A stretch of DNA of 64,000 nt, taken from assembly GCA_937892115.1 (NCBI GenBank), contig CALAUI010000023.1, positions 1 through 64,000 on the forward strand, written 5' to 3'. The stretch is from an uncultured Clostridia bacterium (GTDB lineage Bacteria; Bacillota; Clostridia; Oscillospirales; Acutalibacteraceae). A program made the translations under genes and the position numbers. The notes under the pieces were generated by a model. The model worked only from the letters and a program-made list of their open reading frames with translations. It had not been told where the DNA came from and did not search any database. Below are positions 44,106 through 53,082 of the stretch, piece after piece. Every line of letters starts with the position of its first letter. Position 1 is the stretch's first letter.

Positions 44106-45182
44106 TTACTGCTCCGTACTTGCCTTCAATTTTTCCGCCGTATCGGCAGTTATGAGGGCATCTATGATTTCGTCAAGGTCTCCGTTGACGATTGACTCGA
44201 TTTTGTAAAGGGTAAGATTTATTCTGTGGTCGCTGACTCTGCCCTGGGGAAAATTATAGGTGCGGATTCTCTCGCTTCTGTCACCTGTTCCCACCTGAGC
44301 TTTTCTTTCACCGGCAATACTGCTCTGCTGTTTTTCGTATTCAATATCCATTAGTCTTGAACGCAGTACCTTCAGCGCCTTGTCCTTGTTTTTATACTGA
44401 CTTCTTTCGTCCTGACATTCAACCACCATTCCCGTGGGAAGATGGGTAATGCGGATAGCGGATGAGGTCTTGTTTACCTTCTGACCGCCTGCGCCGCTGG
44501 AACGGAAGGTATCTATCTGCAAATCCGCGGGATTCAGTTCAACATCCACGTCCTCCGCTTCGGGAAGCACCGCAACCGTAGCAGTGGAGGTCTGAATCCT
44601 GCCCTGACTTTCCGTTTCGGGTACTCTCTGTACTCTGTGAACTCCGCTCTCAAATTTAAGACGGGAATAAGCTCCCTCGCCTTCAATCATGAAGCTGACT
44701 TCCTTGAATCCGCCGAGCTCCGTGGGATTGGAATTGACGGTTTCGCATTTCCAGCCCCTTGCCTCGGCATACATTGAATACATTCTGTAAAGTACGCCCG
44801 CAAAGAGGGACGCCTCCTCGCCGCCTGCTCCGCCTCTGATTTCCACGATGACGTTCTTGTCGTCATTGGGGTCACGGGGAAGCAGAAGCACCTTGAGTTC
44901 TTCGCCGCATTTCTCAAGACTGTCACGGGCCTCTTCAAATTCATCCCTGACCATTTCCTTGAAATCCGGCTCAAGTCCTCCCGCATCAAGAAGCTCCTTT
45001 GCCTCATTCATATCCGCTTCAATCTTACGGTATTCGCGGAATTTTTCAACAACGGGAGTCATTGCCTTGATGTCCTGCATTATTTTTTTGTATTCTTCAA
45101 TATCGGAGGCGATATCCGTTTCGCAGAGCCGTGCGTTCAGCTCCTCAAAGCGTTTCTCAACCTCTTTTAACTTATCAAGCAT
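44106..45182 (-). CDS. prfA: Peptide chain release factor 1
   Basis: This 358-aa factor ends translation at UAA and UAG. The PxT stop-codon reader is PET in QRVPETESQGR, and GGQ is in SSGAGGQKVNK. Length is standard. It overlaps the DUF951 gene by one base. The prfA and tsaC neighbours match the Firmicute order, although prmC, which often lies between them, is missing here. Confidence 0.97.
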   Translation of the reverse strand: MLDKLKEVEKRFEELNARLCETDIASDIEEYKKIMQDIKAMTPVVEKFREYRKIEADMNEAKELLDAGGLEPDFKEMVRDEFEEARDSLEKCGEELKVLLLPRDPNDDKNVIVEIRGGAGGEEASLFAGVLYRMYSMYAEARGWKCETVNSNPTELGGFKEVSFMIEGEGAYSRLKFESGVHRVQRVPETESQGRIQTSTATVAVLPEAEDVDVELNPADLQIDTFRSSGAGGQKVNKTSSAIRITHLPTGMVVECQDERSQYKNKDKALKVLRSRLMDIEYEKQQSSIAGERKAQVGTGDRSERIRTYNFPQGRVSDHRINLTLYKIESIVNGDLDEIIDALITADTAEKLKASTEQ

Positions 45183-45364
45183 TATTCCTCACGCAGAACC
45201 TTCCTGATATTCTTTTCAACCTTGATGCGTTCAATCATTATTTCGTGACCGCACTGAGTACATTTTATGCGCAGGTCTGCACCTATCCTCAACACCTGAA
45301 ATTTATTGCAGCCGCAGGGATGCGGTTTTCGCATCATAAGCTCGTCGCCGACTTTAATATCCAT
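45182..45364 (-). CDS. DUF951 protein
   Basis: This 60-aa protein begins KVGDELMMRKPHPCG and has a CGC and a CTQCGH pair, so it is a likely small zinc-binding protein. The DUF951 family is common in Firmicutes and its function is unknown. AGAGGTAACT precedes the ATG, and the stop overlaps the prfA start. Confidence 0.92.
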   Translation of the reverse strand: MDIKVGDELMMRKPHPCGCNKFQVLRIGADLRIKCTQCGHEIMIERIKVEKNIRKVLREE

Positions 45365-45373
45365 AGTTACCTC

Positions 45374-46252
45374 TTATACGCTGTAAAAATGCTGTACCCA
45401 GCACAGACCGAGCGAGGGGTCCGCTTCGGGAGCAACGCCTATGCCGATGGATTTGAATTCGGGATTCATGATATTTGCATAGTGGGTTTCGGATGCCTTC
45501 CACGCCGCACATACGGCAGAGGGTGAGGAATAATACCATCCCACGTTTTCGCCGATAAGTCCCGAATTGTAGCCGTTTTCGGTAAAGATTGATTTATAGC
45601 TTCTCGTATTGGGTCTGATATGACCGTGGGCTTTGGCGCCTGCCCAGGCAACCTCCTCCGCACGTACGCTTGCCTGCTCCGTAAGCTTGTTGCTGAGAGT
45701 AAGGGGAGCAAGTCCGCCCTCCGCCCTCATCTGATTCGTAAGACGAAGTACCTCGTTGATATACGAAGCGTAATTCTGTCTGTTGGTACGCGCACCGGGA
45801 AGAAGCTCGCTGTAGCTTGCGCTGTATGTGGAGCGGTCATATGTATCGCTCGTTTCCTCACTTATCACGAATTTCTTTCCGTCAACAGTCCAGCCATAAG
45901 TGGTGGTAACGGTCCTGATACGGTCAACGCCGTATTTCAGATCGGTACGGGTGGTTTTTTTATCCGTGGTTGTCTTGCCGTTATATCTGACAGAGGTCAG
46001 AACGTTTGTAGTGGTACGAACTGCCGTAGTGAACACCTGAGTCACACGCTGAGTGACCGTCTGCTCCGTCGTTTCCGTTTCGGTGGTTTCGGTTTCCTCC
46101 TCGGTGGTTGATTCCGTCGTCATCTGAGTTGTTGTGGGCTTTGTCGTTTTCGTTTCCGTTTTCTTCTGCTTCCTGCATCTTATTTTTCCGCAGGATGCAA
46201 GTGAAAAAATCAAAACAAATATAAGCAGCAGGGATAAAAGTTTTTTTGCCAT
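45374..46252 (-). CDS. CAP-domain (YkwD-like) lipoprotein
   Basis: This 292-aa protein has a lipoprotein signal with lipobox SLASC (Cys about 19), a Thr/Glu-rich spacer (about 25-90) and a C-terminal CAP/SCP domain with LRLTNQMRAEGGLAPL, AHGHIRP, GENVGWY and the late MNPEFKSIGIGVA. Such proteins are secreted or cell-surface; no enzymatic role is known with certainty. The start at 46252 is chosen for GGAGGAACT ahead of MAKKLL. Confidence 0.9.
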   Translation of the reverse strand: MAKKLLSLLLIFVLIFSLASCGKIRCRKQKKTETKTTKPTTTQMTTESTTEEETETTETETTEQTVTQRVTQVFTTAVRTTTNVLTSVRYNGKTTTDKKTTRTDLKYGVDRIRTVTTTYGWTVDGKKFVISEETSDTYDRSTYSASYSELLPGARTNRQNYASYINEVLRLTNQMRAEGGLAPLTLSNKLTEQASVRAEEVAWAGAKAHGHIRPNTRSYKSIFTENGYNSGLIGENVGWYYSSPSAVCAAWKASETHYANIMNPEFKSIGIGVAPEADPSLGLCWVQHFYSV

Positions 46253-46268
46253 AGTTCCTCCGTGAACA

Positions 46269-46520
46269 TCACCATTTCTTAATGGGACATCTGTTTTTGA
46301 TAAATGCAGCTCTGAATTCCGGATAGCAGCCGCATTTAAGGCAGGTGCCGTCAATAAGGTATTCACACTCACCGCAGACGGCGAGTCTGAGGTGATATTC
46401 ATTGCTGTCTGTTTTCTGTCCGGGCGGGATTTTTTCAATCCTGCTCCGTATATCCGCAAGTATATCCTGCTTTCCGCTTTTCAGCAGAAGACATCTGCGG
46501 CATATTCTTTCTTCATTCAT
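46269..46520 (-). CDS. DUF6171 family cysteine-rich protein
   Basis: This 83-aa protein has CRRC near the N terminus and CGECEYLIDGTCLKCGCYPE plus a final Cys, suggesting a metal site. Its first ATG overlaps the stop of the arabinofuranosidase gene (ATGA). The function is not known. Confidence 0.85.
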   Translation of the reverse strand: MNEERICRRCLLLKSGKQDILADIRSRIEKIPPGQKTDSNEYHLRLAVCGECEYLIDGTCLKCGCYPEFRAAFIKNRCPIKKW

Positions 46521-47995
46521 CTTTCAATTATGAATTTGACTATACTGCAGGCGGGAACGGTTGCTTCAAATCCGTCTGCCGTCATGTTGAACGAGGTAAA
46601 TTCCTCCGTATGAACGTTATCCTTACTTTCAAAGCTGTTATAATCGTCAATCTTGCCCGTAAGGATTTCCGCTCTGACCGACTTAACGGCACTGTCCGCA
46701 ACCTGACATCTGATTTCGGCGGTCTCGGAAGCGGAGGTATTGGTAACGGTGGAATAAATCACGCCGTTTTCATCCATTGATGCGCTTTCAATAAGCTGAG
46801 GCAGCTTGTCGCTGTCGGTACCCTTATTTTCGGTGGTGATAAAGGAATCAACAAGGGTATTCTCCTGATGGTCCTTAAACATTCTGAATACCCAGTAAGT
46901 GGGTGTCAGCAACATCTCGGCTCCGTCCGTAAGGGCGACCGCCTGAAGCACGTTGATTGTCTGCGCAATGTTGCACATTCTGATTCTGTCGCTGTGCTTA
47001 TTGAATATATTGAGATTGATTGCGGCAACGATTGCATCGCGCATGGTATTCTGCTGATAGAGGAAGCCGGGATTGGTGCCGGGCTCTACGTCGTGCCATG
47101 TGCCCCACTCGTCAATAACGAGGTCTACTCTCTTTGACGGGTCGTATCTGTTCATAATCTCAAGATGTCTCGTGATTATCTCGTCAATGTGATATGCTTT
47201 TTTGAGGCATCTGTAATATTCTTCATCCGTAAACTCCGTAGCGCTGCCCTTATGACCCCAGTCGCCCGTTACCGTATAGTAATGGAGGGCAAGACCGTCC
47301 ATCTGATTCTTGGCGTGCTTCATGAGTGTTTCGGTCCAGTTGTAATCCTCACTGTTCGGGCCGCAGGCGACCTTATATATTCTGTCGCCGCCTTCATAAT
47401 TGCGAACGAAGGTCTGATATCTTCTGTAATTGTCGGCATAAAATTCGGGTCTCATATTTCCGCCGCAGCCCCAGTTTTCATTGCCGACGGCAAAATACTT
47501 TAGCTTCCAGGGCTCCTGCCTGCCGTTCTGTCTGCGTAAATCAGCCATGGGTGACTTGCCGCCGAAGGTCATATATTCGACCCATTCGCTCATTTCCCTT
47601 ACGCTTCCGCTGCCTACGTTTCCCGTAATGTAAGCATCGCATCCGATCTGGTCGCAAAGCTCAAAGAATTCGTGTGTGCCGAAGCTGTTATCCTCTATTA
47701 CTCCGCCCCAATGGGTGTTTATCATCTTTTTTCTGTTTTCAAGAGGGCCGATACCATCCATCCAGTGATATTCGTCGGCAAAGCATCCGCCGGGCCAGCG
47801 CAGAACGGGAAGGCCCATTTCCCTGAGGGCATCAACAACGTCTTTTCTCATACCCTTTACGTTGGGGATATCGGAATCCTCGCCGACAAAAAGACCTTCA
47901 TATATACATCTGCCGAGATGCTCCGAAAAATTGCCGTAGATATCCTTGCAGATTTTTGACATTTTTCTGTTGGGGTTAATAAGATATTTTTCCAT
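46517..47995 (-). CDS. abfA: Alpha-L-arabinofuranosidase (GH51)
   Basis: This 492-aa intracellular glycosidase removes arabinose from arabinoxylan or arabinan fragments. The acid/base Glu is in AVGNENWGCGG and the nucleophile Glu in VIDEWGTWHD. The N-terminal EHLGRCIYEG and LRWPGGCFADEYHW are typical. There is no signal peptide. GGAGGACCGGTT precedes the ATG. It heads the minus-strand operon down to the M18 gene; the following genes are housekeeping in type, so co-regulation is unclear. Confidence 0.95.
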   Translation of the reverse strand: MEKYLINPNRKMSKICKDIYGNFSEHLGRCIYEGLFVGEDSDIPNVKGMRKDVVDALREMGLPVLRWPGGCFADEYHWMDGIGPLENRKKMINTHWGGVIEDNSFGTHEFFELCDQIGCDAYITGNVGSGSVREMSEWVEYMTFGGKSPMADLRRQNGRQEPWKLKYFAVGNENWGCGGNMRPEFYADNYRRYQTFVRNYEGGDRIYKVACGPNSEDYNWTETLMKHAKNQMDGLALHYYTVTGDWGHKGSATEFTDEEYYRCLKKAYHIDEIITRHLEIMNRYDPSKRVDLVIDEWGTWHDVEPGTNPGFLYQQNTMRDAIVAAINLNIFNKHSDRIRMCNIAQTINVLQAVALTDGAEMLLTPTYWVFRMFKDHQENTLVDSFITTENKGTDSDKLPQLIESASMDENGVIYSTVTNTSASETAEIRCQVADSAVKSVRAEILTGKIDDYNSFESKDNVHTEEFTSFNMTADGFEATVPACSIVKFIIER

Positions 47996-48039
47996 AACCG
48001 GTCCTCCGATATCATAATATCCCTATTTTACAAAATATT

Positions 48040-48045
48040 ATTATA
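48040..48045 (-). promoter_or_regulatory. Likely -10 of the arabinofuranosidase promoter
   Basis: The minus strand reads TGATATAATA, an extended -10 (TATAAT at 48040-48045) in a very AT-rich intergenic region. No good -35 is seen, which can be normal for extended -10 promoters or may mean an activator. Confidence 0.5.
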
Positions 48046-48110
48046 TCAGTATATATTAAATAAATAAAGAGTTTTTTTATATTTTATGAAATTTTTTGCG
48101 GGATTTATCC

Positions 48111-48139
48111 TTGACTTTGGTACTGCCCTGTGATATACA
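48111..48139 (+). promoter_or_regulatory. Promoter of the cation/proton antiporter gene
   Basis: TTGACT (48111-48116), 17 bases, TATACA (48134-48139), about 50 bases before the ATG. Confidence 0.75.
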
Positions 48140-48189
48140 TTTCATTGTGCTGAAATACAATAAATCTCTTATGAATCAAGGTATATACT

Positions 48190-49473
48190 ATGACTACTAC
48201 ACTTTTTTGCCTGTCAATTTCAATAGCGGCGGGTCTGCTTGTATCCCGTCTGTCAAAGCTGCTCGGTCTGCCTTCGGTAACGGCATATCTGGTAGCAGGC
48301 ATCCTTATCGGCCCTTACTGTCTCGGACAAATCGGAATTGACGGTCTGGGATTCGTGAGCATGAGTCAGGTAAACGAATTCAAAATCATATCCGAGGTCG
48401 CTCTGGGCTTCATCGCCTTTTCAATCGGCAACGAATTCCGTCTTTCCCAGCTTAAGGAAATCGGCGGAAAGGCAACCTTTATCGGCATTTTTCAGGCGCT
48501 CATCGCAACCCTCTGCGTTGACGGTGTGCTTATAGCCCTTCACGGCTTTTTGGGCGATAAATTGCCCGTTTCCATGGCTCTCATTCTCGGTGCAATCGCC
48601 GCCGCAACCGCTCCCGCCGCCACCCTTATGGTCGTAAGACAGTATAAGGCAAAGGGTAAGGTCACCGACCTGCTCCTGCCCATAGTCGCCATTGACGACG
48701 CCGTGGGACTTATCATTTTTGCGGTCTCCTTCGGAATTGCAAAGGCCATTGAAAACGGCTCGTTCAGTATCATCGGTATCGTGGTGAATCCCCTTATTGA
48801 AATCGTGATCTCCCTTGTACTCGGCTCGCTGATGGGTACCGTTTTCACTTACAGCGAAAAGATGTTTTCATCACGAAGCAAGCGTCTTTCCCTTTCAATT
48901 ATGTTCGTAATTCTCACCGTTGCGATTTCTCAGCTCGAATTTGATTTCGGCGAGGTACATATCGGTTTCTCTTCCCTTCTCGTCTGTATGATGCTCGGCA
49001 CCATGTTCTGTAATCTCTGTGATTTCTCCGCGGATATCATGGATAAGACAGACCGCTGGACTCAGCCGCTTTTCGTACTGTTCTTCGTACTCAGCGGTGC
49101 GGAGCTTGAGCTGAACGTATTCAGGGACATAGCTGTCGTGGGTATCGGTATCGTATATATTCTTGTTCGTTCCGCCGGCAAATATTTCGGCGCATACGCA
49201 AGCTCAAAGATAGTAAAATGCGACCGTACAACAAGCAAATATCTCGGTATCACCCTGCTTCCCCAGGCAGGCGTTGCCCTCGGAATGAGTCTGACGGTCA
49301 TGGATTTCGGTACGATAGGTCCCATCATCCGCAACATAATCCTCTTCTCCGTACTGATTTATGAGCTCATCGGTCCCGTCTGCACAAAGATTGCTCTTAT
49401 GAAAGCGGGAGAAATCACCATCAAACCCGAAGAAAAGAACCGCAAAAATCAGACTGCTCCCAGCAAAATCTAA
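48190..49473 (+). CDS. Cation/proton antiporter (CPA2, KefB/NapA-like)
   Basis: This 427-aa membrane protein has about twelve helices. It matches the Na+/H+ exchanger family (LLGLPSVTAYLVAGILIGPY at the start; the core ion site segment IVAIDDAVGLIIF with a paired Asp-Asp). The double Asp suggests an electrogenic NapA-like exchanger rather than KefB; no TrkA/RCK domain follows. It stands alone between a promoter and a terminator. The physiological ion (Na+ or K+) is not readable. Confidence 0.92.
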   Translation: MTTTLFCLSISIAAGLLVSRLSKLLGLPSVTAYLVAGILIGPYCLGQIGIDGLGFVSMSQVNEFKIISEVALGFIAFSIGNEFRLSQLKEIGGKATFIGIFQALIATLCVDGVLIALHGFLGDKLPVSMALILGAIAAATAPAATLMVVRQYKAKGKVTDLLLPIVAIDDAVGLIIFAVSFGIAKAIENGSFSIIGIVVNPLIEIVISLVLGSLMGTVFTYSEKMFSSRSKRLSLSIMFVILTVAISQLEFDFGEVHIGFSSLLVCMMLGTMFCNLCDFSADIMDKTDRWTQPLFVLFFVLSGAELELNVFRDIAVVGIGIVYILVRSAGKYFGAYASSKIVKCDRTTSKYLGITLLPQAGVALGMSLTVMDFGTIGPIIRNIILFSVLIYELIGPVCTKIALMKAGEITIKPEEKNRKNQTAPSKI

Positions 49474-49487
49474 CAGTATAAAACAGC

Positions 49488-49522
49488 AAACCGCCTGCCG
49501 ACAGATTCCGGCAAGCGGTTTT
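49488..49522. terminator. Bidirectional terminator
   Basis: Stem AAACCGCCTGCCG (49488-49500) against CGGCAAGCGGTTT (49509-49521) with one mismatch, followed by TTTT on the plus strand. On the minus strand the tail is weaker. It serves the antiporter and the convergent lipase gene. Confidence 0.85.
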
Positions 49523-49555
49523 ATTATTCGGTTTGCGGGGTTGATACTGTTTCAA

Positions 49556-50326
49556 TCAATCATTGGGGATTCTGCCGAACTTCATAAGATTTACGTAATA
49601 AAACGTAATCGTTGCATCTCCGTCGGGATTGCCGAGAGCATCGTAACCGCCCCAGATTTCGCTTTCTCTGTAAGAAAGATTGTGTGCGCCCGAGGGGTCA
49701 AAGAAATATCCGCCGTCCTCAACGAAGCGGTCCCTGAGCTGAGTGAAAAGCTTTACGAAGGTAGCGGCACTGAGATAGGGAACGGCATCAAATTTGTCTG
49801 CAAGTCTGACAAGACCGCCCTCTCTGTCCTTTTCAATAATATAGGGTGAGCCGGCTGTAAGGGTGGAAATTACGTTGTAATTATCCTTGACCCACTTGTC
49901 TGCGCAAAGCTGCTGAGCAACCATTCCGCCGAGACTGTGACCGCAGAAAACGAGCTTTGAGCCCTTGGGAACATTCTCGTCAAGGATTTCCTTAACGTAT
50001 TTTGTGTAGTCGTTTTCCTTGCTGACGGCGCTGGGAAGAGTATTCTTGAATACGTTGACCTGCTTATGATTCATCTCAACGCCAACAAGACCGATAAGGT
50101 AAATTCTCATTGATTTTCCGCCCTGCTTAAGGGTTGCGCGGACTACTCTTACGGGAGCTGCTTCGTGACCGTCTGCGAGCACGAAATTAAACATATCGGA
50201 CGGATCCTTACATACCTTGCAGCCCGATGCGTCATATTCGATTTTATCTGTTTTTGCGTATGCGAATACACAGAAAACGGACGTCAGCATTATTATTGCG
50301 AGTAAGGTTGAAACTGTTTTTTTCAT
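49556..50326 (-). CDS. Secreted small lipase-like alpha/beta hydrolase
   Basis: This 256-aa protein has a signal peptide (MKKTVSTLLAIIMLTSVF to about residue 23) and the nucleophile elbow VFCGHSLGGMVAQQL. A late His (GAHNLSY) and an Asp in DKFDAVPY could complete the triad. It resembles class 3 lipases. The start at 50326 is chosen because AAAGGGG lies 7 bases upstream. It has its own promoter. Confidence 0.85.
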   Translation of the reverse strand: MKKTVSTLLAIIMLTSVFCVFAYAKTDKIEYDASGCKVCKDPSDMFNFVLADGHEAAPVRVVRATLKQGGKSMRIYLIGLVGVEMNHKQVNVFKNTLPSAVSKENDYTKYVKEILDENVPKGSKLVFCGHSLGGMVAQQLCADKWVKDNYNVISTLTAGSPYIIEKDREGGLVRLADKFDAVPYLSAATFVKLFTQLRDRFVEDGGYFFDPSGAHNLSYRESEIWGGYDALGNPDGDATITFYYVNLMKFGRIPND

Positions 50327-50356
50327 TTTCATTCCCCTTTCAAAGAAACTTTTGCC

Positions 50357-50385
50357 ATTATATACCCGTACGGATAAAAAGTAAA
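50357..50385 (-). promoter_or_regulatory. Promoter of the secreted lipase-like gene
   Basis: The minus strand reads TTTACT (50380-50385), 17 bases, TATAAT (50357-50362), immediately after the end of the YhhN gene. Confidence 0.7.
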
Positions 50386-50388
50386 CAT

Positions 50389-51018
50389 TCAATTATGCTC
50401 CGATGTCGCATTTTTCCGTGTAAAAGGACTGTTGAAGAGGATTATCATCAGCTGTGCCGCAGGGTAGAAATACCACACGTACTGCCTTAAAGAATCGTTT
50501 ATTCCCAACATATTCAGGAAGATGAATACGTCTGTGATATAGAAAAGTATGATCGAAAACGGCAGGATGAGTGTCAGCTTTTTTTCGTATACCGAAAAGG
50601 CAAATTCGGAGCAGACGTTATAGCCGATAGCGGCAATATAAACCAGAATCAGCAGGAACATGACCGGCTTCTTTTCTTCGGGAAGCGTAAACTCCGCCGC
50701 TCCCAGGAGTACCGCAGAGAGAAGCATTATCCCGAATCCGAGCCAAAACGGAAAGCGCATTATCCTATTTCCGTTTTTCCGGATTTCCGAGTAAAATCCG
50801 CCGCCGTAGACAATATGCGCCGCAATGAAAAAGCCGGCACCGATAAAGGTTGAGTATTCGCCTATTTTCGGAGTGTTCACCATAAACACGTCTCCGACGG
50901 AACTGAGGAGCATGGCAATCATACAGCTTTTCCTCAGATCCGAGGGAAAAATCTTATACAGAATTACCGCCGTGACACTTAGCATGGCGGTAATCATCAT
51001 TTTAACGTAAACAGGCAT
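50389..51018 (-). CDS. YhhN family membrane protein (lysoplasmalogenase-like)
   Basis: This 209-aa protein has seven to eight hydrophobic helices and the family Asp motifs LLSSVGDVFMV and LFYITDVFIFL. Characterised YhhN/TMEM86 proteins cleave the vinyl-ether bond of lysoplasmalogens, and clostridia make plasmalogens. It is the last gene of the STAS/SpoIIE operon and overlaps the STAS gene by one base. The link to that signalling module is by position only. Confidence 0.88.
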   Translation of the reverse strand: MPVYVKMMITAMLSVTAVILYKIFPSDLRKSCMIAMLLSSVGDVFMVNTPKIGEYSTFIGAGFFIAAHIVYGGGFYSEIRKNGNRIMRFPFWLGFGIMLLSAVLLGAAEFTLPEEKKPVMFLLILVYIAAIGYNVCSEFAFSVYEKKLTLILPFSIILFYITDVFIFLNMLGINDSLRQYVWYFYPAAQLMIILFNSPFTRKNATSEHN

Positions 51019-51314
51019 TATTCAATATTGAGAATGTCGGAAAACCCGGTAATGTCAAATACTTCCCTTACGCTTTCCGTAAGGCCCTTTACCGTCATTT
51101 TACCCTGAGCATTCATCTTTTTCTGAAGCATAAGGAAAACGCGCAGGCCTGCGGAGGAAACGTATTCAAGTTTTTCCGCGTCAATAACAAGCTCCGAGAT
51201 TTCTACGGGGATTTCATTTGCCGCTTTTTCAAATTCGGGAGCGGTCGTTGTGTCAAGTCTGCCCTCAAGGGTAAGGGTAAGCAGCTTATCTTCCGCATTT
51301 TTGATGATATTCAT
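51018..51314 (-). CDS. STAS-domain anti-sigma-factor-antagonist-like protein
   Basis: This 98-aa single STAS domain keeps the phosphorylatable serine in KLEYVSSAGLRVF (S53 or S54), as in SpoIIAA and RsbV. Family knowledge: an RsbW-like kinase phosphorylates it and a SpoIIE-type phosphatase removes the phosphate. Both activities are encoded by the gene at 53075. No sigma factor gene is present here, so its target may be another protein. TAAGGAGG precedes the ATG. Confidence 0.93.
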   Translation of the reverse strand: MNIIKNAEDKLLTLTLEGRLDTTTAPEFEKAANEIPVEISELVIDAEKLEYVSSAGLRVFLMLQKKMNAQGKMTVKGLTESVREVFDITGFSDILNIE

Positions 51315-51326
51315 TTTATTTCCTCC

Positions 51327-52514
51327 TTATAATACGAGAGTATCAACTCTGTCAAGAATGGATTCGATTTCCTTTATGTATCCGTCAATCAGCGTCTTTA
51401 TATCGGGTTTGCTTGTATCGTAGCGTCGGATAGTCCTGCGAAGGACTCTGGTATATCCGATAAGTGCGGATTTATCCCTGACGGTATCAAGATATTCTTC
51501 GTCCTCCGTATTGAAATAGCGATGAAGAGTCTTTTCCCAGACCTCAACACCCATTTCGTAGGGAATACCGATAAAGCTTACGCCGTCAAGAGGGGGCTTG
51601 CCGAAATAGAAGCCCTTGTATGCGTTGAAGATTGAGCCGAATTCAAATATGGGGTCACCGTAGCTGAGGGTATCCATATCTATAAGGAGCACTTCGCCGT
51701 TCTGTACCATTACGTTCTTGGTGTGATAATCGCCGTGAATCATATGATGATTTTCGGGAATGGCGTTCACGAGGGAATTGAGTTTTTCCCATTTTGCATC
51801 GGAAATTACGCCCTTGATGTCTCTGACCCAGCCGATTGCCACCTGCTTCATATCCGGCATATCTCCGGGCTGTACCTCGGTGGAATGAATCTTTTTAAGC
51901 AGGTCAACGTACATATCTACCACTTCGTCAAGCTTGCTGCTGTCTGCGGCAAGAATCTTGGTAAAGGATTTTGCATTGAGAAGCTCAAACACCGAGCCGT
52001 AGCTGTCGCCGACCTTGACCACGTCATAGGGAATGGCTGTGGGAATGCCCAGTACGAACGCTTTCCTTGCCAGCTCTCTTTCACGGTGAATATCGGGGAG
52101 GCAGTCGGGATTGAGATATACCTTGATGATCGTATCCGGGTCAAGGCGGTAAACCTCACCGTTTGAGCCCTTGCCAATTACCTCACAGCCCTCAACGGAA
52201 AGCTTGCGGTATGCTTTTTCAACGGTCATCATTTCCGTAAAGCCCGTCATATCAAGGATATCGTAAACCTCGAAATTGACGTTAATCATTTTAAGCTCCG
52301 GGTAATTTTTACGAAGTCGGAGGATGATTCTGAGGCCTGCAGAAGAAATATACTCCAGATTTTCCGCATCAATTACAACGTTGTCCGACTTCTTATCGGA
52401 ACAGATTGCATTGATTTCTTCCTCAACCGATGCGGCATTTGCAGAGTCCACACGTCCTGAAAGGTTAATGTAAAGTATGCCGTCTTTTACTGTTGCGGTA
52501 ATATTTTCAGCCAT
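51327..52514 (-). CDS. STAS domain fused to an APH-like kinase domain
   Basis: This 395-aa protein has an N-terminal STAS domain (about 1-100, with ENLEYISSAGLRI, S57/S58) and a C-terminal aminoglycoside-phosphotransferase-fold kinase (about 108-395). The kinase looks intact: glycine-rich loop IGKGSNGEVYRL, lysine in IIKVYL, catalytic MIHGDYHTKNVMV and the metal Asp in LLIDMDTLSYGDP. Phosphorylation of the STAS serine may switch the kinase. Substrate unknown: a sugar, alcohol or protein. GGAGGGAAAG precedes the ATG, and the start overlaps the HD gene by 8 bases. Confidence 0.9.
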   Translation of the reverse strand: MAENITATVKDGILYINLSGRVDSANAASVEEEINAICSDKKSDNVVIDAENLEYISSAGLRIILRLRKNYPELKMINVNFEVYDILDMTGFTEMMTVEKAYRKLSVEGCEVIGKGSNGEVYRLDPDTIIKVYLNPDCLPDIHRERELARKAFVLGIPTAIPYDVVKVGDSYGSVFELLNAKSFTKILAADSSKLDEVVDMYVDLLKKIHSTEVQPGDMPDMKQVAIGWVRDIKGVISDAKWEKLNSLVNAIPENHHMIHGDYHTKNVMVQNGEVLLIDMDTLSYGDPIFEFGSIFNAYKGFYFGKPPLDGVSFIGIPYEMGVEVWEKTLHRYFNTEDEEYLDTVRDKSALIGYTRVLRRTIRRYDTSKPDIKTLIDGYIKEIESILDRVDTLVL

Positions 52515-53082
52515 TTTCTTTCCCTCCGAATAATAAATCTGTTATCATTGTAAATTCACGGTATGCTGCAGTATCCGATAAATCTCTCAGGTGATATGCA
52601 ATGGTACGGTAATACCACTCCTGCTTGGATTTATCCTTCTGATTGAGCTGAAGCCAGATATTGTCTCCGTCCTTGAGATACTCTCTGTAAAAAGAGCGGA
52701 TATTGGAAAGCTTATCTGCCAGCCACATTATCTTTACACTGCGGTCCTTTGTAAATTCAATGGTCATCAGCGAATCCCTTTTTCTGTCCTCCCAGCTTTC
52801 GGAGGCAGGGCGCCCGGGGTATTTATCCTCTGTTTCACTGCATACCAATGCATATACCCTTGAGCCGAATATTTCGCGGATTTCCTCCGGCTTTACGTCG
52901 CAGTCCTCCACGGTATCGTGAAGTATTCCGGCAGCAATGGTGCTTTCGTCGGTCGTCATCGTCGCAATGATTGCCGCCACCTCAAGCGGATGCAGGATAT
53001 AGGGTGTCGGATAAAATTTCCTCACCTGACCCGAATGCTTTTCGGTGGCAAATATTATTGCCTTATCTATAAGCTCACTCAT
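52507..53082 (-). CDS. HD-domain (p)ppGpp hydrolase-like protein
   Basis: This 191-aa protein resembles the hydrolase domain of RelA/SpoT and small alarmone hydrolases (MESH1-like). Metal ligands are visible: H31 in YILHPLEVA and the HD pair H55-D56 in GILHDTVED, with a later DKLSNIRSF helix matching the family's fifth ligand region. There is no synthetase or TGS domain. The presumed role is removal of (p)ppGpp or a related nucleotide; activity is inferred. It overlaps its neighbours by 8 bases on both sides. Confidence 0.88.
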   Translation of the reverse strand: MSELIDKAIIFATEKHSGQVRKFYPTPYILHPLEVAAIIATMTTDESTIAAGILHDTVEDCDVKPEEIREIFGSRVYALVCSETEDKYPGRPASESWEDRKRDSLMTIEFTKDRSVKIMWLADKLSNIRSFYREYLKDGDNIWLQLNQKDKSKQEWYYRTIAYHLRDLSDTAAYREFTMITDLLFGGKENG

